Shown: positions 57,287 through 64,000 of the stretch, piece by piece
How the letters are laid out: each line of letters opens with the position of its first letter
Position numbering within the stretch: the stretch's first letter is position 1
DNA from: Deltaproteobacteria bacterium
GTDB lineage: Bacteria > Myxococcota > JADLHZ01
Length of the DNA stretch: 64,000 nt
Assembly: GCA_020848545.1 (NCBI GenBank)
Contig: JADLHZ010000079.1
Location: 45,861-109,860, forward strand
Direction: 5' to 3'
Position numbers and translations under genes: made by a program
Notes under the pieces: generated by a model
Told to the model about the DNA's origin: nothing
What the model saw: only the letters and a program-made list of their open reading frames with translations
The model's database searches: none

Positions 57287-58315
57287 CTACTTCGCCGCCT
57301 TCGTCTCGGTCGCGCTCGGGAACGTGAGAGAGAATTTGGAGCGGCGAAAGTCCAGCGCTAAACCCGCTTGCGACGCGACCGCCGTGGGCAGGTCGAAGAC
57401 CAGAGCGATGTAGCTCGGGACGCCTGGGTGAAGCTGAAGGAACTCGGGCGTGCGGAACTTCTCGGCGTTGTCGGCGGTCCCGCCGGTGACCGCGTAGTAG
57501 TACGAGCCCTTGCGATCGATCTCGTATCGCCTCTTTGCCGCGTCCACTAAGGCGAAGTCGGGCGAGTTCACGCTCGCCGTACGCTTTCCGATGTTCGTGC
57601 ACTTCACCAATACGCCGACGAAGACGCCGTTTGCGGTGACCGAGGCGATGTCGTCGCCGATCTCGGTTTCGAGTACGTCGTATGAGATCGTGCGGCACTC
57701 GATTGCGCCCACTCGATGGAGTTGTGCCTGTAGTTTGGCCTTCGTCTCCACGGCGCGCTGCTTGGCCTCTTGCTCTTTCTCTTCTGCTTGTTTGATGTCC
57801 CGTGCGATCTCGGCCTGCTCCGCGGCGTACCGCTCGACCTCCTTACGCAAAGCTGCGACCTCCACTCGGCCGGGCTGGAGACCTTCTTCTTCAGCAAGGA
57901 ACGCGAGAGCCGCTTGCACATCGCGCCGCTCGGGACGGAAAGCGAGCGCGGCCAGCCCAAGACGCGCGCCGAGCACACCCGCGGACCGACCTATCGCCTT
58001 TCGGTACGCCTTTTCGGCTCCATCGGTGTTCCCTCGCTGCGCGTAGTAGTCGCCGACGATGACCGGCAGCTCCGCGGTTTGCATCGCGCGGTCTGCTTGC
58101 TTGAAGTACTCCATCTTCTCTTCGGAATTCGTCGCCTTCTGCGCACGTCGCAGCCACGTCTCGTAGCGCTCCTTTTGCGTCATCTCTGCCGAGCCGCCAG
58201 CCGACGGGTGAAATGCCACGGCGGCGAGTAGAAGAAATGCAGCGAATTTGTGCAGTCCGTTTCTGCTTTGAGACCGACCAAAATAGGGCGGAAGTTGTCG
58301 GAAGAATCTGTGCAT
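57287..58315 (-). CDS. Secreted TPR protein with DUF4352-like domain
   Basis: The 342-residue protein has a signal peptide (LHKFAAFLLLAAVAFHPSAG), TPR-like helices (YYAQRGNTDGAEKAYRKAIG), a coiled coil (RKEVERYAAEQAEIARDIKQ) and a C-terminal beta-sandwich like the DUF4352 immunoprotective fold (GVFVGVLVKCTNIGKRTASV, SPDFALVDAAKRRYEID). It is therefore exported, perhaps lipid-bound or periplasmic. Genes of this kind are found as cargo in mobile elements, where they may modify the cell surface. It is divergent from the XRE gene, with a 118-bp gap. Confidence 0.75.
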   Translation of the reverse strand: MHRFFRQLPPYFGRSQSRNGLHKFAAFLLLAAVAFHPSAGGSAEMTQKERYETWLRRAQKATNSEEKMEYFKQADRAMQTAELPVIVGDYYAQRGNTDGAEKAYRKAIGRSAGVLGARLGLAALAFRPERRDVQAALAFLAEEEGLQPGRVEVAALRKEVERYAAEQAEIARDIKQAEEKEQEAKQRAVETKAKLQAQLHRVGAIECRTISYDVLETEIGDDIASVTANGVFVGVLVKCTNIGKRTASVNSPDFALVDAAKRRYEIDRKGSYYYAVTGGTADNAEKFRTPEFLQLHPGVPSYIALVFDLPTAVASQAGLALDFRRSKFSLTFPSATETKAAK

Positions 58316-58344
58316 TGACCCGCGAGTTTACTTCCAACGTCATT

Positions 58345-58405
58345 TTACGTCTATTCAAAGGATCTAAAGACAACAAATTACGTCCTGGTTCCGGCATCTT
58401 ACGTG
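58345..58405. repeat. Three phased TTACGT repeats upstream of the XRE gene
   Basis: TTACGTC at 58345-58351, TTACGTC at 58378-58384 and TTACGTG at 58399-58405 start 33 and 21 bp apart, whole turns of the helix, in the divergent promoter gap. They could be binding sites of the adjacent XRE regulator. Three short matches in an AT-richer gap could also arise by chance. Confidence 0.4.
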
Positions 58406-58433
58406 GAGTTTCTTCCATCGCCTGGAGGTAGCG

Positions 58434-58790
58434 ATGGGAAGCCAGGTTGAGAAGCGGCTGGGCCGGCAGGTCGCCGGGTACCGCGATGCCGCCAAGCTCA
58501 CCCAAGAGCAACTCGCCGAAAAGGTCGGCGTAACCGTCGAGACCATCAGCCGGCTTGAGCGCGGGGCGAGCACGCCGTCGGTCGAACGATTGGAAGCGGT
58601 GGCGATTGTCCTCGGGATCGAGCTTCGTGACTTGTTCACCTTCGAGAGCGCCCGTGACGATCGCGGCGAGGTTCTGACGCAGTTTGTTCGAGAACTACGG
58701 CGACGAAAGCCCGAGGACGTAGAGCTCATTCGGCAGATTGCGGGTCTGATTTTCGAGCGACAGGGCAGACCCGGTCGCGCTCGGCGCTAG
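58434..58790 (+). CDS. XRE-family transcriptional regulator
   Basis: The 118-residue protein carries a Cro/C1-type helix-turn-helix: AKLTQEQLAEKVGVTVETIS followed by RLERGASTPSVERLEAVAIV (about residues 21-62). A helical C-terminal extension (RKPEDVELIRQIAGLIFERQ) may dimerise. The ATG has GGAGGTAGCG directly upstream. It precedes the metallo-beta-lactamase operon by about 330 bp of mostly non-coding sequence and is probably its local repressor, or controls the element itself. Confidence 0.93.
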   Translation: MGSQVEKRLGRQVAGYRDAAKLTQEQLAEKVGVTVETISRLERGASTPSVERLEAVAIVLGIELRDLFTFESARDDRGEVLTQFVRELRRRKPEDVELIRQIAGLIFERQGRPGRARR

Positions 58791-59044
58791 CTCTGGGTGT
58801 GGGGACGCACGACGTGTCGTGCTGCGCGCACAGCGAGCGACTTCCGGCCCTTCGTCGATGATTATTCTGGGTTCGCTGTCCTTGCGGGCCATTTCTGAGT
58901 TCGCGCTTCGGCTCCTGCCCTGCGCTAGAAACCTCTCAACTTCGCTAGGCAAGCCCCAGATTTTATGACGCAACGAGTCGTATGGCGCACGTCCGCATCG
59001 TTGATGCCTAGCCTTACAATTGTGGATCTGAGCTTCCTGTCCGC

Positions 59045-59062
59045 TGAATTATTATTAATTCA
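59045..59062. promoter_or_regulatory. 18-bp AT-rich palindrome upstream of the MBL operon
   Basis: TGAATTA-TTAT-TAATTCA is a perfect dyad with 7-bp arms, 54 bp upstream of the -35 box of the MBL operon and 255 bp after the XRE gene. Its symmetry and site make it the best candidate operator for that regulator. The rest of 58791-59115 holds no supported gene. Confidence 0.5.
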
Positions 59063-59115
59063 CAGACCGTTTCGACTCGGATGTGGGTTTTTTGCGTTCG
59101 TGTGGCGGTTCTGCG

Positions 59116-59143
59116 TTGACAGGGCTCGATGCCGGCCTACATT
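59116..59143 (+). promoter_or_regulatory. Sigma-70 promoter of the MBL operon
   Basis: A perfect -35 TTGACA (59116-59121) is followed after 16 bp by TACATT (59138-59143). Transcription would begin near 59150, downstream of the in-frame ATG at 59129. That ATG therefore cannot be the start of the first gene, and GTG 59186 is. Confidence 0.65.
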
Positions 59144-59185
59144 CCTACTCTAGATGGCGCCGGTCCGGGCCAGAGGGAGGACTCG

Positions 59186-60202
59186 GTGCCCAAGCGATTT
59201 CATTTCTTGAACGTGGCGAACGGCGATTGCGCCGTCATCGAGCATGCCACCGGTCATGTGACGGTGGTGGACGTCAACAACGCAAAAGCCGTCGCGCCAA
59301 AGTCCGTCGCGGAAGCGATCCTTGATGACTTCTTGGAAAAAGCTACCCCTGGCAACTTTCGACAGAAGGACAACCCGGTCAACCCGATCGAGTACTTACG
59401 CGCGCGCGGAATTACTGATGTCTTTCGCTTCGTCTTGACCCACCCCGACATGGATCACATGGGCGGGCTCCGCGATTTTTTTGAGGCCTATCCGCCGACC
59501 AATTTCTGGGACACCGACAACAACGAAGAGAAGTATCTCAGCAAGGCGGCGACATACAGCGGCGACGATTGGCACTTCTATGAGTCTCTTCGCGATCCCC
59601 TCCGTACCGGCGGGCCGAATCGCCTGGTTCTTGCCGCTGGCGCCCAGGGAAAGTTTTTCAACGTGGGTGCCGATGGAGCGAGTGGCGGCGACGGATTGCA
59701 CGTCCTCGCGCCCACCCCGCGGCTGACGGCGGCGGCGAACGACTCGGGCGACAACAACGACCATTCCTATGTGCTGCTCTACCGAGCTGCTTGCGGAGGA
59801 AAGATCCTTTTGGCAGGCGATTCTCACGACGCTACCTGGGAATACATCCTCGCAAATCATCGAGCCGACGTTTCAGACGTTGATCTTTTGATTGCCCCAC
59901 ACCACGGGCGTAAATCCGGGCGATGCTACGATTTCCTTGACGTGTTGCGTCCGCGCCTCACCTTGTTTGGCAACGCGCCCAGCGAGCATCTGGCATACGA
60001 TGCGTGGAACACGCGCGGCCTCGTCTTCATCACGAACAATCAGGCCGGAAGCGTAATTGTTGACCTGGAGACCCGCTCGATGCCCGTGTTCGTCACTAAC
60101 CGCGCGTATGCGGTCGCGCTTGACCCGTCGAGTGCGTACAGCGACGAGTACAAGGGCTACCACGTCGGAAACATCTTCGTCGAAAAGCGAGTCGTCGCGT
60201 GA
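59186..60202 (+). CDS. ComEC-type metallo-beta-lactamase-fold protein 1
   Basis: The 338-residue protein from GTG 59186, with AGGGAGG just upstream, begins MPKRFHFLNVANGDCAVIEH, the usual opening of ComEC/Rec2-like MBL proteins. Metal ligands are present: H86-P-D-M-D90-H91 (THPDMDHMGGL), D212 in LLAGDSHDATWE and H239/H240 in APHHGRKSG. Such domains usually hydrolyse phosphodiester bonds of nucleic acids or nucleotides. It has no membrane segments, so it is soluble and separate from competence. It is first of three tandem MBL genes, with short gaps, in a likely defence operon. Confidence 0.9.
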   Translation: MPKRFHFLNVANGDCAVIEHATGHVTVVDVNNAKAVAPKSVAEAILDDFLEKATPGNFRQKDNPVNPIEYLRARGITDVFRFVLTHPDMDHMGGLRDFFEAYPPTNFWDTDNNEEKYLSKAATYSGDDWHFYESLRDPLRTGGPNRLVLAAGAQGKFFNVGADGASGGDGLHVLAPTPRLTAAANDSGDNNDHSYVLLYRAACGGKILLAGDSHDATWEYILANHRADVSDVDLLIAPHHGRKSGRCYDFLDVLRPRLTLFGNAPSEHLAYDAWNTRGLVFITNNQAGSVIVDLETRSMPVFVTNRAYAVALDPSSAYSDEYKGYHVGNIFVEKRVVA

Positions 60203-60208
60203 CCTAAC

Positions 60209-61690
60209 GTGGTCTCTCGATCTTTTTGGAGCGCGCAAAGCGGCATGCCTGTCTACTCGGATCATCACGTTACACGCATCTGGAAAGACAAAGACGCCGG
60301 CAGTTCTACCGGGAACCTGATCGCGAGCCTCTTCTGGGGCGACGAACTTCGATCAGCGGAGGTCGAAGGCGACTTTACTCGCGTCGTGCTGGCAGGGGGC
60401 GAGGCTGGGTGGGTCAAAGGCGCTCTCCGAACTCGACCCCAGCCGACTCTCGGCCTCGCGTTCATTGATGTTGGTCAAGGCGACGCATGCTTGATCACTA
60501 CGCCTGATGGCCGACGCGTTCTCGTCGATGGTGGCGAGAATCAGATGGCCGCTCGCTACATCGCCAAACGCTACTGGTCGGAGACCGCCTCAGGCACGGA
60601 CGTCGTTTTTGATGCGATCGTCGTGACGCACGGTGACGCCGATCATTTCCGTGGGCTCGTCGAGCTGGTTGATGCGGCCAAGGAGACGCGTGATTTCAAG
60701 CGTATTCGTGTGCTTGCGAAACGCGTTTTTCACAACGGGATCGTAAAGCGTCGCGCTGCGGCGGCGGACGGCACGAAGAGACCGGACGCGGCGTTGCTCG
60801 GGAACACTTTTCGTTCCACAGACGGCACACTCTTGTTGAGCGATCTGGTGGATGATCCGCGGTCGGTCCCACGTGAAGAAGCGAATCAGCATTTTCAGAA
60901 GTGGGCCGATGCACTTTCGGAACTCGCCGCGCGTTTTCCATCGATGATCGTCAAGAAGTTGGATTCTTCCTGCCGCGACGCGTTCGATTTTTGTAATTCG
61001 GTAACCTTTGAAGTGCTGGGACCTCGCCTGACCACAGCGTCGCCTGCTGGCGAAGGCCTAGTAATGCTTAGTGACGACCCCGGGAGCGCTCCTTCATCGT
61101 CGGCGACGATCAACGGTCACTCGGTTGTGCTTCGCCTAGTTTTTGGTCGAGTCAAAGTTCTACTGACCGGCGATCTCACTCACGCTGGAGCGGAGAACCT
61201 CGTTGCTCTGGCGCGAGATGGAAAGATCGACTTGCAATCCGAAATTTTGAAGGTTCCACACCACGGTTCGGACGATGTGTCGGCAGACTTTCTTCGCCAA
61301 GTTGCTCCGGTGTTATCGGTCATCTCCGCAGGCGACGAGGACGCTCGGCGCGACTATCTCCATCCGAGGGCGAACGTCGTTGGCCTTTTGGGAAAAGTCG
61401 GCCGCTGCGACGAACCGCTCATCTTCGTCACCAATCTTAGCGCGTTCGACAAATGGAAGGGCCCCGCTTTCAAGGCCGTCGAAGACAAAGATGGCAAATC
61501 CGTCCCGGATATCGCTGCGGGAACTTTTTATGCGCGCGAGCGAACTACATACGGGATCGTGCACGTACGAACTGACGGCGAGTCAGTTTTTGTTGCTCGA
61601 CACAGCGCACGCAAGGACCGGCGCGAGGCATACGTCTTCGCTGTTAACCCCGATGGTAAGGCTACGCGCCAAAACCTCGACGTGATTTGA
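60209..61690 (+). CDS. MBL-fold protein 2 with N-terminal SH3-like domain
   Basis: The 493-residue protein (GTG 60209; ATG 60245 possible) begins with a small beta domain resembling bacterial SH3 (RIWKDKDAGSSTGNLIASLF and VVLAGGEAGWVKGALR). The MBL domain starts at LGLAFIDVGQGDACLITTPD. Ligands are intact: H141-G-D-A-D145-H146 (THGDADHFRGL), D322 in LLTGDLTHAG and H351/H352 in VPHHGSDD. A long insert with cysteines (SSCRDAFDFCN) separates the motifs. The SH3-like part may bind a partner protein. It begins 6 bp after protein 1. Confidence 0.9.
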   Translation: MVSRSFWSAQSGMPVYSDHHVTRIWKDKDAGSSTGNLIASLFWGDELRSAEVEGDFTRVVLAGGEAGWVKGALRTRPQPTLGLAFIDVGQGDACLITTPDGRRVLVDGGENQMAARYIAKRYWSETASGTDVVFDAIVVTHGDADHFRGLVELVDAAKETRDFKRIRVLAKRVFHNGIVKRRAAAADGTKRPDAALLGNTFRSTDGTLLLSDLVDDPRSVPREEANQHFQKWADALSELAARFPSMIVKKLDSSCRDAFDFCNSVTFEVLGPRLTTASPAGEGLVMLSDDPGSAPSSSATINGHSVVLRLVFGRVKVLLTGDLTHAGAENLVALARDGKIDLQSEILKVPHHGSDDVSADFLRQVAPVLSVISAGDEDARRDYLHPRANVVGLLGKVGRCDEPLIFVTNLSAFDKWKGPAFKAVEDKDGKSVPDIAAGTFYARERTTYGIVHVRTDGESVFVARHSARKDRREAYVFAVNPDGKATRQNLDVI

Positions 61691-61700
61691 GGAGCAAACG

Positions 61701-62516
61701 GTGGAGATATTTACGCTGAACGTAGGTCAGGGACAGTTTGTGGTGGTGACAGGCCAGAAGGAAGCCTTCATCGTCGATTCGTACTTTCCAATGAACCCAG
61801 ACAAAGACGTTCAGCATGTCATTGGTGCGCTCGCCAAGATTCTGCCTGGAAAGGATCTCAAGGGCCTGATCGTAACGGGCTTTGACGCAGACCACTTCAA
61901 CGAAGTCGGCTTGAAGATCATCCTGAACAAATACAGACCGGATTGGGTCATGTATCCGACCTACTTCAAGAACACCGCAACGGCCGATACCTGCTTTGCG
62001 CTAATCGACGGTCACACCAAGGACGGCAAGTGCCAGCGACGTTCAGTCGCGCTCACCGCAAATACGCATCGGTACTTCAACGACCTGGCGAACGAGTTCT
62101 ATTTCGAGCTGTTTTCTCCGCACGCCAACGACAGAACTTCGTCCAACAACTGTTCGATTGTCTGCAAGGTGGTCGAGGTTTCGACCAAGCGCAGTTACTT
62201 GATCACCGGTGACACCGAAAACTCACGATGGAAAAACATCGTCACCGAGTTCGGGGGCAATCTCGCGGCCGATGTTTTGGCGGCTGCCCACCACGGGTCG
62301 AACAACGGCTGTAGCTTGGACTGGGTGAAGCTCGTCAGACCCGATACCGTGTTGATCAGCGCCGGCGTGAACAACAAGTACGGTCATCCGGATGCAGCTG
62401 CCGTTGCAGTCTATCGTTCGGTGGCGAAAAACGTTTTTCAGACGAACGCGAAGACCGGAATCTCAATTCGGACGGTCGCCAATACCGCGGGTGTTGAAAG
62501 TTACGTCTTCACTTGA
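61701..62516 (+). CDS. MBL-fold protein 3, first metal-ligand histidine missing
   Basis: The 271-residue protein from GTG 61701 (GAGGAG seven bases upstream) begins MEIFTLNVGQGQFVVVTGQK. Its first metal motif reads G60-F-D62-A-D64-H65 (VTGFDADHFNEVGL): the His found at this place in proteins 1 and 2 is Gly. The other ligands remain: D171 in LITGDTENSRW, H197/H198 in AAHHGSNNG and His in KYGHPDAAAV. It may have altered metal binding, act as a non-catalytic subunit, or hold a single metal. It starts 10 bp after protein 2, and GC content looks lower than in the chromosome. Confidence 0.9.
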   Translation: MEIFTLNVGQGQFVVVTGQKEAFIVDSYFPMNPDKDVQHVIGALAKILPGKDLKGLIVTGFDADHFNEVGLKIILNKYRPDWVMYPTYFKNTATADTCFALIDGHTKDGKCQRRSVALTANTHRYFNDLANEFYFELFSPHANDRTSSNNCSIVCKVVEVSTKRSYLITGDTENSRWKNIVTEFGGNLAADVLAAAHHGSNNGCSLDWVKLVRPDTVLISAGVNNKYGHPDAAAVAVYRSVAKNVFQTNAKTGISIRTVANTAGVESYVFT

Positions 62517-62612
62517 GCGCGGCAGCCAAGGTCGCGTTGCCGAGAATCGCGAAATCGAGTCCTCGTCTCGTCGAGGTTGATCGAAGCGCATCAGGAAACA
62601 CTGAGGGGATTT

Positions 62613-64000
62613 GTGGACGCTTTCCCATGGCTAATTGCTCCAGATGAATTGTTCACCCTTCGAGGAAACGGGGGGCAGCGCTTCACTGAATTCATGGACG
62701 CGATCATCCAGGCCGACGCGGCAGCTGCGCACTTAAGAATCCAAGACGTTCACACGAACATCCGCGTGAATCTTGGCGACGGAGGTGTTGACACAATGGT
62801 CGACGTTCCGTTGGAAGGCTCTCTTCGTTTGGAGACTCCGACTTGCTGGCAATACAAAGCGACAGACTTCAGCCGGGTCACCGATGCTGTTCTCGAAGAG
62901 GAAGCCAATAAGTCCGAGGCGAAGCGCCTGATCAAGGCCGGCTATGCGTATCTGATTTGTGTCTGTCATGATCAGACGACGGAAAAGCTCGCCGAACTAA
63001 ACACCGCGCTCCAAAAAGTCGTACGAAAGATCAACCCCAAGGCGCCCACACCTCAAGTTCTATCCGCCGGGCAAATTGCGAGATGGGCGAGTGCTCATCC
63101 GGCGATCGTTCTCCGGTTTTTTCGGAGCAACCTCGGCGTTGCTCTCGCGTACGACGCGTGGATGCGCAAAGAGCGCGCCGGATTGCCCTCCTTCGTCGAG
63201 TTGCCTGAACGTGCACCCGCGGTCGCCGACATCCGTGCCTTTATTGCGGCCACCCCTCCCACGATGCCCGTACTCTCGCTCAGAGGTCCAATCGGTTCAG
63301 GCACGTCGCGGCTTGCCGCTGAGACGCTGGAAGCGTGTGCACCACGGGTGATCTTCATCGCGGACGCGAGTCTCGCGTTGCGACTGGCCACGTCCCTACT
63401 CAATCACCCAGCGGCCTCCGCGATCTTGGTTGTGGAGCACTGCCCGGCGATCGTGAGAATGCGCCTCGCCGATCTGCTGTCGGCCGAAAAACAGCGGATT
63501 CGAGCGCTTGTGATTGATGAACCCTCGGAGTTGCCCGCTGGTATGGAGGTAACGATCTCCGCGTTGGAATCGAGCGACGTGCAGAAGGTAATTGACGCTA
63601 ATTTCAAGAATGTTCCCTCGCCGCATCGCCAGGCGTTTGTTCTCTTGGCCGACGGAATTCTGAAAATCGCGGCGCAACTTGCGCATGCGTACGAGCGGAA
63701 CCCATCGGGCTTTCTTTCTGATTCCTCGTCGTGGGCGAACGATCAACTTCGTCGGTTTGTTCCGGATGAGAAAGATCGCCAGGCGCTTGCGGTAGTCTCG
63801 CTTTTCTCACGAATCGGTTGGAGCGGCGAGTCGGGAAAACAGTTCGACTACGTGTGTGACAGATTTTCCTTGGACAAAAAGGACTCGTTGCTTCGGCTGC
63901 AACGTCTCGCGAAAGCCCCAGGGGTAACTAAAGCTGGTCCTCGCTACGTATCAGTTCGGCCACGTCTGTTCGCTACACCGATGTTTGTAACGGCCTGGGC
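62613..64000 (+). CDS. STAND-like NTPase with PD-(D/E)xK-like N-terminus, truncated by window edge
   Basis: The frame is open from 62517 to the right edge; GTG 62613 was chosen since GAGGGG lies four bases upstream (TTG 62577 possible). At least 462 residues are seen. Residues 1-150 resemble a restriction-endonuclease fold: GGVD (57-60) followed by a strand with WQYK (79-82), the Q-x-K form of the PD-(D/E)xK site. A P-loop-like segment LRGPIGSGTSRLAAETL has G225-x4-G230 but Thr in place of the Walker A lysine, and the Walker B position reads ILVVEH. Helical segments follow, as in STAND NTPases. It starts about 96 bp after MBL 3 and probably forms the sensor-effector of the system. Confidence 0.75.
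   Translation, partial: MDAFPWLIAPDELFTLRGNGGQRFTEFMDAIIQADAAAAHLRIQDVHTNIRVNLGDGGVDTMVDVPLEGSLRLETPTCWQYKATDFSRVTDAVLEEEANKSEAKRLIKAGYAYLICVCHDQTTEKLAELNTALQKVVRKINPKAPTPQVLSAGQIARWASAHPAIVLRFFRSNLGVALAYDAWMRKERAGLPSFVELPERAPAVADIRAFIAATPPTMPVLSLRGPIGSGTSRLAAETLEACAPRVIFIADASLALRLATSLLNHPAASAILVVEHCPAIVRMRLADLLSAEKQRIRALVIDEPSELPAGMEVTISALESSDVQKVIDANFKNVPSPHRQAFVLLADGILKIAAQLAHAYERNPSGFLSDSSSWANDQLRRFVPDEKDRQALAVVSLFSRIGWSGESGKQFDYVCDRFSLDKKDSLLRLQRLAKAPGVTKAGPRYVSVRPRLFATPMFVTAW

Noticed and set aside
58695..58973. 92-residue frame on the - strand after the XRE gene
   Set aside because: Overlaps the XRE gene, has no start signal and no conserved-looking segments.
59129..59131. ATG as the start of MBL protein 1
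   Set aside because: It falls between the -35 and -10 boxes, while GTG 59186 has a strong AGGGAGG just upstream.

Overview
The window is a high-GC bacterial chromosome segment. It is rich in secreted lipoproteins, TPR proteins, cysteine-rich and collagen-like surface proteins, kelch and PEGA proteins and a DUF4388 (PATAN) protein. That mix, with housekeeping genes in small scattered operons, points to a Myxococcota-like (former Deltaproteobacteria) organism; this is an inference from gene content, as no rRNA gene is present. Translation often starts at GTG or TTG, and many gene pairs overlap by ATGA or TGATG.

Bases 1-34300 are mostly envelope genes. They hold a large TPR protein that runs off the left edge, a FliK-like protein, a six-EF-hand lipoprotein and a barrel protein - ECF sigma - anti-sigma - lipoprotein operon (4987-8938). 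Next come a 2224-residue outer-membrane protein with two OmpA-like domains, a membrane-active protein resembling type III translocators, and cysteine-rich, kelch and PEGA lipoproteins. A sensor histidine kinase, an acyl-CoA-dehydrogenase-like protein, a beta-lactamase-fold hydrolase with tandem repeats, fumC, a cadherin-like lipoprotein, an S9 peptidase and a VWA lipoprotein follow. Two genes 11 kb apart share a 16-bp operator-like palindrome.

Bases 34380-50423 carry core genes: an FmdB-type zinc ribbon, CIRCE-controlled groES-groEL, aat, a murein-endopeptidase lipoprotein, rpsT with a GNAT enzyme, and mazG. They continue with PATAN and TPR membrane proteins, a plsC-like acyltransferase, a DUF218 protein, small conserved proteins and tRNA-Asp(GTC). 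The AT-rich gap between rpsT and mazG has DnaA boxes and is a candidate origin or DnaA-bound control region.

From tRNA-Asp to the right edge the DNA looks like an integrated mobile element. A large serine recombinase reads back into the tRNA gene, so its last 13 codons and stop are the antisense of the tRNA 3' end. Two small co-transcribed genes lie upstream of it; their promoter is followed by two interleaved inverted repeats that can form an H-type pseudoknot ahead of the ribosome binding site. A primase-helicase, an unknown gene with a 27-bp palindrome over its start codon, a second small serine resolvase and a secreted TPR protein follow.

The most interesting region is 58434-64000. An XRE regulator precedes an operon of three consecutive ComEC-type metallo-beta-lactamase-fold proteins, the third lacking the first metal-binding histidine. 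A large protein with a PD-(D/E)xK-like N-terminus and a degenerate P-loop NTPase core follows and is cut off by the window edge. The layout resembles MBL-plus-STAND antiviral (AVAST type 1-like) systems, but three MBL proteins and the altered active sites make it a candidate new variant.
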